Of a DNA stretch of 16,034 nt, positions 1 to 8,068 are shown piece after piece. Position 1 is the first letter of the stretch. Each line of letters begins with the position of its first letter. The position numbers and the translations under genes were made by a program. Source of the DNA: CAWJHE01 sp964614855. Lineage in GTDB: Bacteria > Chloroflexota > Anaerolineae > Anaerolineales > UBA4823. The notes under the pieces are model-generated. The model saw only the letters and a list, made by a program, of their open reading frames with translations. It did not search any database and had not been told where the DNA came from. The DNA lies in assembly GCA_964614855.1 (NCBI GenBank), contig CAZTMX010000050.1, forward strand, positions 1 to 16,034, given 5' to 3'.

Positions 1-1
1 A

Positions 2-2590
2 GAGGTGCTGCGCGGCGAAGCAGTCGAGCCTTTAATGCCGGTGAAGGACGGCGCACTCATCCCAGCGCCGGCGGAATGGATGCCCGGCAGTCATCAACCT
101 CCGGGAGGTAGAGAAGGTCTCCCGAGTGACGCCTTTCCCGAAGAGCCAGGGACTCCTCAGGCATCCGTTCTGGCACGTTCGCAGGTGCTGCCGCGTATAA
201 CGATCACCCCCAAGTCGGAAGCCTGGCAAACGGTCGGCAAGCCTGAGCAAAAAGTGGATGCGCTCAAGCTGGTACAGGGCAAACCGGCGTTTACTGCGGA
301 TATCGAGAAGCGCGGTATGCTGGTGGCGAAGGTGCTGCACAGCCCCCTGGCGCATGCCCGGATTGCAAACATCGATGCCAGCCGCGCCCTGGCGCTGCCG
401 GGTGTGGCAGCTGTACTGACCTGGAAAGATCTGCCGCGCGTGGCGTTTTCTACAGCCGGACAGTCTGACCCCATCCCTGGTCCGCTGGACAGCTTTTCTC
501 TGGACAACAAAGTGCGTTTTGTGGGCGACCGGGTGGCATTTGTGGCTGCAGAAACGGAGGCGATCGCCAACCAGGCGCTGCAGATGATCGATGTCACTTA
601 CGAGCCGCTGCCGGTGTTGCTAGACCCCGGTGAGGCGATGAAAGCTGGTGCGCCGCTGCTTCATGATGAACCCGAATTTGTCAATTTTACCGATTCCGAT
701 CCCAGCCGCAACCTGGCGGCATCTATTCGTATCGATATCGGGGATGTGGAAAAAGGGTTTTCTGAAGCGGATTTGGTTTTTGAAGAAGATTACGAGGTTT
801 CTAAGGTACAGCAAGCGCATATTGAACCGCATGTGGTGGTCACCTATTGGGATGAGGATGACCGCCTGGTGATCCGCTCCAGCACACAGGTGCCGTTCCA
901 CGCTCGCCGCGTGCTAGCGCCGGTGCTGGGGTTGCCCATGAAGCGTATCCGGGTGATCAAGCCGCGCATTGGCGGCGGGTTTGGCGGAAAACAGGAAATC
1001 CTGGTGGAGGATATTGCTGCCCATTTGACCATCGCCACCGGACGCCCGGTGATCTTTGAATATTCGCGCGCTGAGGAATTTGAGGCTGCCCGCTCTCGCC
1101 ACCCCATGCGCATTCATATGAAGACCGGCGTTAAAAAAGACGGTACGATCACTGCCAACGCCATGACGGTGTTGACGGATACCGGTGCATACGGCTGCCA
1201 TGCCCTGACCGTCACCGGAAATACCGGGCACAAAGCCATGGCATTGTATGTCGGCGATGGAGCTTACCGCGCTGCGCCGAATATCCGTTTTTATGCCGAT
1301 GTTGTTTATACCAACCACCCGCCGGCGGGCGCATTTCGCGGGTACGGCGTTCCACAAGGGTATTGGCCGGTGGAACGGCATATGGAAAAGATCGCTCGTT
1401 CTTTAAACCTGGACCCGATCGAGTTTCGCCTGAAGAATGCGCTGCGCGCGGGTGAGCTTCACCCATTCAGTACCGCCTGGAGTGAAGGGCGCGAACCGAG
1501 GCCCGAGACAATTGAGACCTGTGCTCTGGAACAGTGCGTGCAGCAGGGCATGGCGGTCACCGGCTGGGACCAGAAATACCCCAACCCGCACTGGCATCTT
1601 GTCGAAGGGAAGCCTCACCTGCGCAGGGGAATTGGTGTTGCTATGGTCATGCAGGGCACTGCCATCCCGTATCTGGATATGGGCGGCGCCAGCATAAAAA
1701 TGAATGATGACGGTTCGTTTAACTTACTGGTCGGCGCCACTGACCTGGGTACGGGCTCTGATACTGTGTTGGGGCAGATGGCTGCTGAAGTTTTGGGTGC
1801 AGAACTGGAGGATATCATTGTCTACTCCTCCGATACCGATTTCACGCCATTTGATAAGGGCGCTTATGCCTCCAGTACGACCTATATTTCCGGAGCAGCA
1901 GTGGTGCGCGCTGCCGAACAAGCAGCAGAACGCATGCGTCACCGGGCGGCTTTGATGCTTAACCAGGAGCGTGCCCAATACGGTGAGGTGAAGGCTGAAG
2001 AAATCCGCTTGCACCAGCGCAAGGCAGTTGCACCAGATGGGCGCTTTGTCACCCTGGCGGCGCTAGCGACCCATGCGCTGCACCACGAAGAACAGGAACA
2101 GATCATGGGCACAGCATCCTTTGTGTCCCCCTCATCGCCGCCGCCATTTGCAGCACAATTTGCTGAAGTGACAGTCGATAGCGAGACAGGCGCTGTGGTG
2201 GTCGACAGGTTGGTCATGGTGTTGGATTCAGGTGTGATCGTCAACCCCATCACAGCCTCGGGGCAGGTGGAAGGCGGTATGGCACAGGCTTTGGGTTATG
2301 CCGTCAGTGAGGAAATGTGTTACGATGAGTTGGGCAAGGCGCGTGAATTGGATTTGCGCGACTATCATATTTTCTCCGCAGACGAAATGCCAAAACTTGA
2401 GACGATTTTTGTGGAAACCTTTGAGCCAAGCCATCCTTTTGGTGTCAAGGCGGTGGCAGAAATTCCCATGGATGGTGTGGCGCCAGCGGTTGGTAATGCG
2501 GTGTTGGATGCGTGCGGCGCAGCTGTTTTGGATATTCCAATTACGCCAGAAAAAGTATGGCGGTTATTGAAGATGAATACTCCACTATAA
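2..2590 (+). CDS. Xanthine dehydrogenase-family molybdopterin-binding subunit (5' truncated by window edge)
   Basis: This is the catalytic subunit of a molybdenum hydroxylase of the xanthine dehydrogenase/aldehyde oxidase family, which hydroxylates N-heterocycles or aldehydes with water as oxygen source. Counting from the codon at 5, the Mo-domain entry 'VGKPEQKVDALKLVQGKP' lies near residues 77-94. The cofactor loop GGGFGGKQ is at 323-330, the AFRGYGVPQ motif at 443-451, and a C-terminal 'KAVAEIP' places the probable catalytic Glu at 819. The reading frame is open to base 2 with no stop and no convincing start or Shine-Dalgarno site, so the gene begins outside the window. The first ~70 residues are a Pro/Gly-rich linker opening with 'EVLRGE', which resembles the end of a [2Fe-2S] domain; an XdhD-like FeS-Mo fusion is therefore likely. 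It heads an operon with xdhC-like and FAD/FeS genes. The family is secure; the substrate (xanthine, hypoxanthine, nicotinate or other) is not determined. Confidence 0.92.
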   Translation, partial: EVLRGEAVEPLMPVKDGALIPAPAEWMPGSHQPPGGREGLPSDAFPEEPGTPQASVLARSQVLPRITITPKSEAWQTVGKPEQKVDALKLVQGKPAFTADIEKRGMLVAKVLHSPLAHARIANIDASRALALPGVAAVLTWKDLPRVAFSTAGQSDPIPGPLDSFSLDNKVRFVGDRVAFVAAETEAIANQALQMIDVTYEPLPVLLDPGEAMKAGAPLLHDEPEFVNFTDSDPSRNLAASIRIDIGDVEKGFSEADLVFEEDYEVSKVQQAHIEPHVVVTYWDEDDRLVIRSSTQVPFHARRVLAPVLGLPMKRIRVIKPRIGGGFGGKQEILVEDIAAHLTIATGRPVIFEYSRAEEFEAARSRHPMRIHMKTGVKKDGTITANAMTVLTDTGAYGCHALTVTGNTGHKAMALYVGDGAYRAAPNIRFYADVVYTNHPPAGAFRGYGVPQGYWPVERHMEKIARSLNLDPIEFRLKNALRAGELHPFSTAWSEGREPRPETIETCALEQCVQQGMAVTGWDQKYPNPHWHLVEGKPHLRRGIGVAMVMQGTAIPYLDMGGASIKMNDDGSFNLLVGATDLGTGSDTVLGQMAAEVLGAELEDIIVYSSDTDFTPFDKGAYASSTTYISGAAVVRAAEQAAERMRHRAALMLNQERAQYGEVKAEEIRLHQRKAVAPDGRFVTLAALATHALHHEEQEQIMGTASFVSPSSPPPFAAQFAEVTVDSETGAVVVDRLVMVLDSGVIVNPITASGQVEGGMAQALGYAVSEEMCYDELGKARELDLRDYHIFSADEMPKLETIFVETFEPSHPFGVKAVAEIPMDGVAPAVGNAVLDACGAAVLDIPITPEKVWRLLKMNTPL

Positions 2591-2618
2591 TTCCCTGATG
2601 AGGGCGGAAGGATTGTCT

Positions 2619-3965
2619 ATGAGTCGCATTTATGTGATAGGACATGTGAACCCGGATACCGATTCCATTGCATCGGCTATAGGTTATGCCTGGTTACTGC
2701 GTGAGCGAGACGGAGAGGATGTGGTGGCAGCGCGTGCAGGGGCAATTAACCCGCAAACCACCTGGGTGTTGAAACACCTGAATATGGAGCCGCCGATGCT
2801 GCTCACCGATGCTTCACCGCGCTTCCTGTCGGTCAACCGCCGCCTGGATACAGCGACGCCCGATTCGCCTCTGCGCGACGCCTGGACGATTCTAAACCGG
2901 ACGGGGGGGATCGCGCCAATTGTCAACCCCGATGACGGTATGCCGACCGGTATGATTACCAGTCTGAGCCTATTTAATTTCTTTTTGAAACAGGTGGGTA
3001 CGCATCCTCGCCGGCATGAGATCACCATCTCGCAAATCCTGGATTTGCCTTGTAAAGAAGCCTGTGACACGACTGTGCCTCGTTTTCAAGCTGGCACTCG
3101 CATACGCGATGTGATCAACCGCGTTTTACGGGAAGAACACAACGAATACCTGATCATCGATGAGAAGGGTATTTATTTAGGGGTCAGCACCCATCGAGAT
3201 GTGCTCAGCCCCCCTCGCTTGCGACTTATCCTGGTGGATCACAATGAACCCGGGCAGGCATTGGGCGCACTAGAAGATGCCGAATTGCTCGAGATTCTGG
3301 ATCATCACCGGCTGGGAAATATGTCCACGCATTCTCCGATCCGTTTTTCGGTGGATGTGGTGGGCAGCACCAGCACATTGGTCTCGGAACGGATTGAAGA
3401 AGCAGGGTTGAGCGCACCGCCGCACATCGCTGGATTGCTGCTGGCAGGTCTGTTGTCCGATACATTGATTTTTACTTCTCCAACTTCCACTGATCGCGAC
3501 AGGTATGCGGCAGATCGTCTGAGGCGTTGGGCGTTTGTACGCAACAGCCCACTGGAAGGTGAAACGCTGCAGTCCTACGGCAGCCAGGTCCTGCAAGCCG
3601 GCACGGGTCTTTCCACGCGTGATCCAGATGTGATTGTGAGCACAGACTTGAAGCTTTACGAATCTAGCGGCTATGATTTTGCCATCGCACAGGTGGAAGT
3701 TACCGACCTGATGCAGCTGGATGAACACCTGGACAAGTTGAAAGCTGCCCTTGAAAGACTGCGGGTGGCGCGCGGGATGAGTTTTTGTATGTTGATGGTA
3801 ACCGATGTGGTGAACTCATCCAGCCGCTTGCTTTTAGTTAACCCGCCGCCTTATTTAGATGACCTTCCTTATCCTCTGCTGCCGGATGGGACGCGATTGG
3901 CTGAAGGGGTTGTTTCGCGCAAAAAACAATTGCTGCCGGTTGTTTTGGGACTGCTTGAGAAATAA
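2619..3965 (+). CDS. CBS-domain family II (DHH) manganese-dependent inorganic pyrophosphatase
   Basis: A cytoplasmic enzyme that hydrolyses PPi to two phosphates. I chose the ATG at 2619 (448 aa) over the in-frame ATG at 2598 because a GGAAGGA-like ribosome site precedes 2619 and the known N-terminus begins 'MSRIYVIGH'. Metal ligands are visible: H9, D13 and D15 in GHVNPDTDS, D207 in VDHNE, H229/H230 in DHH, and D281 in SDTLIF. The substrate-binding SRKKQ motif is at 433-437 in the C-terminal DHHA2 domain. Between the first metal motif and VDHNE (about residues 68-200) lie two CBS repeats. There is no room for the extra DRTGG domain of longer homologues, so the layout matches the shorter CBS-PPases. 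In characterised CBS-PPases adenine nucleotides bind the CBS pair and modulate activity. Its place inside an xdh operon, 28 bp after the Mo subunit and 3 bp before the xdhC-like gene, is unusual. Confidence 0.93.
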   Translation: MSRIYVIGHVNPDTDSIASAIGYAWLLRERDGEDVVAARAGAINPQTTWVLKHLNMEPPMLLTDASPRFLSVNRRLDTATPDSPLRDAWTILNRTGGIAPIVNPDDGMPTGMITSLSLFNFFLKQVGTHPRRHEITISQILDLPCKEACDTTVPRFQAGTRIRDVINRVLREEHNEYLIIDEKGIYLGVSTHRDVLSPPRLRLILVDHNEPGQALGALEDAELLEILDHHRLGNMSTHSPIRFSVDVVGSTSTLVSERIEEAGLSAPPHIAGLLLAGLLSDTLIFTSPTSTDRDRYAADRLRRWAFVRNSPLEGETLQSYGSQVLQAGTGLSTRDPDVIVSTDLKLYESSGYDFAIAQVEVTDLMQLDEHLDKLKAALERLRVARGMSFCMLMVTDVVNSSSRLLLVNPPPYLDDLPYPLLPDGTRLAEGVVSRKKQLLPVVLGLLEK

Positions 3966-3968
3966 ACC

Positions 3969-4763
3969 ATGTCCATCTATCAAGACGTGGCAAAGCTCGA
4001 ACAGGCAAACGGCGCTGGTGCATTGTGTACCATTATTCTCAGCAGTGGATCGACGCCGCGCCACACCTGCAGCAAGATGCTGGTGCTGGCAGATGGCTCG
4101 AGCACAGGCACCGTCGGCGGCGGCGAGCTAGAAAATCGGGTCAAAACAGCAGCGCTCCAGGCGATCCAGGATGGCAAGCCGCGCCGCCTGGAATATAATA
4201 TGTCTGACCCTGGCAGAGGCGATCCAGGCGTCTGCGGTGGTCAGGTGGAGGTTTTTGTGGAACCTATCTTACCCAAACCAACCCTGGTGGTCATCGGAGC
4301 TGGGCATGTGGGCAAAGCCGTCGCACACCTGGCGCACTGGCTGGGATTTCGTGTTGTGGTCTCTGATGACCGGCAGGAACTGTGCACAGTAGAAGAAGTG
4401 CCTGGTGCGGATATCTACCTGCCCGGGGAGATGGCCGATTTACCCAAAATGCTGGATATCACCCCCTGGACTTACCTGGTGTTGACGACACGCGGGGTAG
4501 ATACCGATGTTGCCGGGCTGCCTGCCCTGTTGGAGACCCCTGCAGCCTATGTTGGCGTGATCGGATCGCGGCGGCGATGGGCGACAACCTGTAAGGAATT
4601 GACTGCCAAAGGCATCAGCCCCGAAAAACTGGAGCGTGTTCGTTCTCCGATTGGTTTGGAATTGATGGCGGAGACACCCGAAGAAATTGCGGTCAGCATA
4701 ATGGCTGAGATCATCATGATACGTCAGGGCGGCAACGGTGGTCTAATGTCCATTAAGAGATAG
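3969..4763 (+). CDS. xdhC: XdhC/CoxI-family molybdenum cofactor chaperone
   Basis: A 264-residue protein of the XdhC/CoxI family. Characterised XdhC binds molybdenum cofactor, keeps it available for sulfuration and delivers it to xanthine dehydrogenase without being part of the final enzyme. The N-terminal XdhC_CoxI domain shows 'GSTPRHTCSKMLV' and 'GTVGGGELE'. The C-terminal Rossmann-like domain starts with the nucleotide-binding loop GAGHVG at residues 110-115 and includes 'GVIGSRRRW' and the family signature 'SPIGLELMAETPEEIAVSIMAEI'. Both domains are present and the length is normal. The ATG lies 3 bp after the pyrophosphatase stop, and a 24-bp gap leads to the FAD subunit. Location between structural genes supports dedicated maturation of this hydroxylase. 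A visible MocA/YgfJ cytidylyltransferase or YqeB gene is absent from the window. Confidence 0.92.
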   Translation: MSIYQDVAKLEQANGAGALCTIILSSGSTPRHTCSKMLVLADGSSTGTVGGGELENRVKTAALQAIQDGKPRRLEYNMSDPGRGDPGVCGGQVEVFVEPILPKPTLVVIGAGHVGKAVAHLAHWLGFRVVVSDDRQELCTVEEVPGADIYLPGEMADLPKMLDITPWTYLVLTTRGVDTDVAGLPALLETPAAYVGVIGSRRRWATTCKELTAKGISPEKLERVRSPIGLELMAETPEEIAVSIMAEIIMIRQGGNGGLMSIKR

Positions 4764-4787
4764 CTCGTCCTGGGATTGGAGCAAATT

Positions 4788-6236
4788 ATGTGGCAAAAAT
4801 ATTACAGCGTAGCCAGCACTCAAGAAGCGCTACAAGTCCTGGCAGAATACGGCGCCAAAGCGCGCATCATCGCTGGCGCCACCGATTTAATGTTGGAGAT
4901 GGAGCGGGGTGTGCGCAGCGGGATTGAAGTCCTGGTGGATGTCTCGCGCGTCAATGGTTTGGATAAAATTTATCTGGATGAAGATGATTTTATTCACATT
5001 GGTCCAATGGCCACTCATAATGCCTGTGTGGCTTCAGATTTAATCATAAAGCGCGCCTTTCCCCTGGCCCAGGCGGCCTGGCAGGTGGGTGCGCCGCAAA
5101 TTCGCAACCGCGGCACAGTCGCTGGCAACCTGGTGACAGCTTCGCCAGCCAATGACACAATTACTCCCTTGATGGCTCTGTGCGCCCGGGTGCGCCTGGC
5201 TTCGCTGCGCGGGGAGCGAACGGTGAACCTGGAAGATTTTTACACCGGTGTGCGGCGAACGGTAATGGAAGCGGATGAAATGCTGGTAGATATCTCCTTC
5301 CCGGCGATGACAGAACAGCAGCGCGGGGCTTTTGTTAAACTCGGGTTGCGGCGGGCGCAGGCGATTTCGGTAGTAAACGCAGCAGTCTTGTTGACTTTTG
5401 CCGAGGATGGTGCAGGGGCATTGACTGAGCAGCGTGTGGTGGATGCTCGCATCACCCTGGGCGCTATCGCACCCACCATTATTCATGCGGATCACGCGGA
5501 GATTTACCTGGTTGAGCGAAATTTGGACGAGTCGAACATTGGGCATGCAGCGGAGCTGGCGCAGCAAGCCGCCCAACCGATCGACGACGTGCGCAGTTCG
5601 GCGGCATATCGCAGCGAAATGGTGCGGGTGTGCGTCAGCAGGGGGTTGAGAGCCATCGCCCAGGGCAGCGAGAGGCAAGGTCTGCCTGAGCAGCCTGTTT
5701 TGCTGTGGGGAAAAAACACTTCGGCTATGGCTGAGCCATTATCGCAGGATTATTACCATTATCCTCAAACCCCTATTGTGACCAGGATCAACGGTAAGAT
5801 GATGACCTTTGAAAGCGGTCAGCAAAAATCCCTGCTGCGGCTCTTGCGCGAAGATGCGGGTCTGATTGGCACAAAAGAAGGCTGCGCAGAAGGAGAATGC
5901 GGCGCATGCACTGTCTTTTTGGATGGCCTGGCGGTGATGAGCTGCCTGGTGCCGGCGGTGCGTGCCCACGGCGCAGAGATTGTTACCATCGAAGGACTGG
6001 CAGATGATGGACAGCTCCACCCGGTACAGCAGGCATTTATTGACGAAGGCGCCGTGCAGTGCGGTTACTGCACCCCCGGGTTCATCATGTCCGCAGCCAA
6101 GTTGTTGGAAGAACGCCCATCGCCCACTCGCAACGAGATTGAACAGGCGATTACCGGCAACTTGTGCCGCTGCACGGGGTACTATAAAATCATGAAGGCA
6201 ATCGAGCAAGCCGGACAGGTGAAGAAACCGGTATAG
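4788..6236 (+). CDS. Fused FAD-binding and [2Fe-2S] subunit of a xanthine dehydrogenase-type hydroxylase
   Basis: The electron-transfer subunit that passes electrons from the Mo centre through two [2Fe-2S] clusters to FAD. I chose the ATG at 4788 (482 aa): GGAG lies six bases upstream, while an in-frame TTG at 4776 has no such support. The FAD domain occupies about residues 1-290, with 'AGATDLM' (29-35) and 'QIRNRGTVAGN' (104-114). After a linker, the ferredoxin-like domain supplies C366, C371, C374 and C386, and the helical domain supplies C425, C428, C460 and C462. All eight cluster ligands are intact. The order FAD then FeS is the reverse of the FeS-FAD order in eukaryotic enzymes and in XdhA of Rhodobacter. 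If the upstream Mo gene also has its own FeS domain, this enzyme would hold two sets of clusters or two alternative assemblies. Confidence 0.93.
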   Translation: MWQKYYSVASTQEALQVLAEYGAKARIIAGATDLMLEMERGVRSGIEVLVDVSRVNGLDKIYLDEDDFIHIGPMATHNACVASDLIIKRAFPLAQAAWQVGAPQIRNRGTVAGNLVTASPANDTITPLMALCARVRLASLRGERTVNLEDFYTGVRRTVMEADEMLVDISFPAMTEQQRGAFVKLGLRRAQAISVVNAAVLLTFAEDGAGALTEQRVVDARITLGAIAPTIIHADHAEIYLVERNLDESNIGHAAELAQQAAQPIDDVRSSAAYRSEMVRVCVSRGLRAIAQGSERQGLPEQPVLLWGKNTSAMAEPLSQDYYHYPQTPIVTRINGKMMTFESGQQKSLLRLLREDAGLIGTKEGCAEGECGACTVFLDGLAVMSCLVPAVRAHGAEIVTIEGLADDGQLHPVQQAFIDEGAVQCGYCTPGFIMSAAKLLEERPSPTRNEIEQAITGNLCRCTGYYKIMKAIEQAGQVKKPV

Positions 6237-6291
6237 CAGGTTTTTCGTGGAGCAATCGGCATTGGATTTTGCCGGGTAAAAGAGCGAATAA

Positions 6292-8019
6292 ATGGAGCGA
6301 ACAGTCCCCAGCACGGCATCAGAAGAAATTGAGCTTTATATGCGTACTTACTATTCACTGCTGCGTTCCTCGGCAGAAGTGAAGATCCGTACGCTGGAAG
6401 AAGTTCATGCAGGGATGAATTCCTTGCTGCACCCGGCTGCGCGTAAACCGGAGCCGGATATGTCGGCATTTATTTACGCGCTGCTGCGCTTGCCCGATTG
6501 CGTACCCGATGCCCAATTGTTTGTATTAGGGCAAAGCCCCGAAGTTTTCTTAAGATCGGGTTTTGGTGATGTGAGTTTGTGGACAGAGGTTGCAGCAGCA
6601 GCACGCCGCAGACGTTGCTATTATGACGGCGAACGAACCCTGGCTTGTTTTATCGCCAGCCGGTCGGATATTGATGATATAGTCCCGATTTTGACGGCCT
6701 ACCAGATCGAGTGGAATAAGCTGCATTTTATTTTGCGACGCGCCCCTAATGACTTAGATCTTGATGCGCTTTGGGAGCTGCCGGATGGTTATTCTCGATT
6801 GGCTGAACTGTTAAAGGTCAGCACGGAAGACCTGGACCGCCTGTCAGCAATTTGGAGTGATGATTTGGTTGAAAGGTTGCACCGGATTGCCCAACAACCT
6901 TGTGATTTCCGCATCCAGCTGCTCAGCGGGTCACTTAATGAATATCGCAGGGCGACCTATGCCTGGTGTTCCAATATTGAAAGAAAATCTCCCGGCATCC
7001 ACGACCGCCCGGTGTACTTCCTTTCGAGCAATACCCACAGCGCGACCAATGTGCTCAGCGGTTTTGCCTTGCAGCACCAGGAAGAGTTGGTCAACTTTGT
7101 GGAACATTCCGGTAATGTGGGTCTGGTAAACGACTGGCGGGATATCCAAAATGACAGGCTGCTTACAGGAAGGGAAAACTTTCTTTACTATGTTATGAAG
7201 AAGTACCAACGCACCAGAAAGGGCCAGCACCTGGTGCAAAAGCAAAAGGATTTTGAGAAATCTGTGGGAATTATCCGAGTTCCAAGCAGCCACTCCTTCA
7301 ACGTCGAAGCCCAGATCATTCCCTTGAGATCCCTGCCGCTGCTGGAGATGGACCCGCGCCTGGGAAATCAAGATTGGTTGCAGCATCTGCGGGAAAGCGA
7401 TGCTGTGTTATTAAATATCGACTACCCGTTGGGTCTGTCTGCTTACAATATATTGACCGAGGTGGCTTTGCATGTCCGCTCTATCCTGGGAGTTTATGTG
7501 ATGGGCAAAGCCGCTACATTAAACGCGGTAATTGGCGATGTGATGATCTCCAATGTTGTGCACGATGAACACTCTCGCAATACATTTTTGTTCCCCAACT
7601 GTTTTAGCGCTGCCGATGTCGCCCCGAACCTGGTGTACGGCACCGTGTTGGACAATCAGAAAGCCATGACTGTGCAAGGGACCTTTCTCCAGAACTCAGA
7701 TTACATGGATGTCTTTTACCGTGAAGGCTACACGGTGATTGAGATGGAAGCAGGTCCATTCCTGTCGGCGGTGTTCGAAATGCACCGCCCAACCCGGCAC
7801 CCGGTGAATGAAATTATCAATCTTTACGCGTTGCCGTTTGATATGGGTATCTTACACTATGCATCCGACACACCCCTGGGCAAGGGGAAAAACCTGGGCG
7901 CAGCCAGCCTGTCCTACTACGGGATGGATTCGACTTATGCAGTGACTCTGGCAATCCTGCGGCGGATTTTCTTGCAGGAAACAGAGCGATTAAATCAACT
8001 GGCGGTTCACCGGGGTTAA
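6292..8019 (+). CDS. Uncharacterised 575-aa protein; C-terminal region resembles nucleoside phosphorylase/AMP nucleosidase fold
   Basis: I do not recognise a characterised homologue; from memory it may belong to an uncharacterised DUF family of ~560-residue bacterial proteins (possibly DUF6909, not verified). No signal peptide or membrane segment is visible. The N-terminal half contains 'SRSDIDDIVPILTAYQIEWN'. The C-terminal ~200 residues show an ordered set of motifs recalling the phosphorylase superfamily: 'GKAATL...IGDVMIS' (405-419), HDEH (424-427), E484-M485-E486 like the ribose-binding ExE motif, and ASDTPLG (524-530), where D526 would match the catalytic Asp in the 'SD' motif of nucleoside phosphorylases and 'SDVPM' of AMP nucleosidase. 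The gene sits 55 bp after the FAD/FeS gene on the same strand, with a weak ribosome site, and ends in a terminator. Release of purine bases for the neighbouring hydroxylase would fit, but this is inference from motifs and context. The coding call is secure. Confidence 0.88.
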   Translation: MERTVPSTASEEIELYMRTYYSLLRSSAEVKIRTLEEVHAGMNSLLHPAARKPEPDMSAFIYALLRLPDCVPDAQLFVLGQSPEVFLRSGFGDVSLWTEVAAAARRRRCYYDGERTLACFIASRSDIDDIVPILTAYQIEWNKLHFILRRAPNDLDLDALWELPDGYSRLAELLKVSTEDLDRLSAIWSDDLVERLHRIAQQPCDFRIQLLSGSLNEYRRATYAWCSNIERKSPGIHDRPVYFLSSNTHSATNVLSGFALQHQEELVNFVEHSGNVGLVNDWRDIQNDRLLTGRENFLYYVMKKYQRTRKGQHLVQKQKDFEKSVGIIRVPSSHSFNVEAQIIPLRSLPLLEMDPRLGNQDWLQHLRESDAVLLNIDYPLGLSAYNILTEVALHVRSILGVYVMGKAATLNAVIGDVMISNVVHDEHSRNTFLFPNCFSAADVAPNLVYGTVLDNQKAMTVQGTFLQNSDYMDVFYREGYTVIEMEAGPFLSAVFEMHRPTRHPVNEIINLYALPFDMGILHYASDTPLGKGKNLGAASLSYYGMDSTYAVTLAILRRIFLQETERLNQLAVHRG

Positions 8020-8041
8020 TATCTAACCGGTAAACCGCCAG
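7999..8041. terminator. Bidirectional terminator between convergent genes
   Basis: CTGGCGGTT (7999-8007) pairs perfectly with AACCGCCAG (8033-8041). Inside it GGTTA (8014-8018) pairs with TAACC (8024-8028), and ACC/GGT can extend the inner stem with a small bulge. The hairpin overlaps the last codons and stop of the gene ending at 8019 and lies 27 bp past the stop of the aminotransferase on the opposite strand. On the minus strand it is followed by a T-rich stretch (TTGATTTAAT); on the plus strand by only a weak T-rich patch. It probably terminates both convergent transcripts. Confidence 0.8.
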
Positions 8042-8068
8042 GGTGTATCTTAATATCCCCAGGTGCGA

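Noticed and set aside
5040..5678. Minus-strand open frame of 212 codons
   Set aside because: It lies wholly antisense to the FAD domain of the FAD/FeS subunit, has no family-like motifs and is explained by codon bias of the real gene.
5739..6314. Minus-strand open frame of 191 codons spanning the end of the FAD/FeS gene
   Set aside because: It is antisense to the cysteine-rich FeS domain with all eight ligands intact on the plus strand; no ribosome site or recognisable protein feature.
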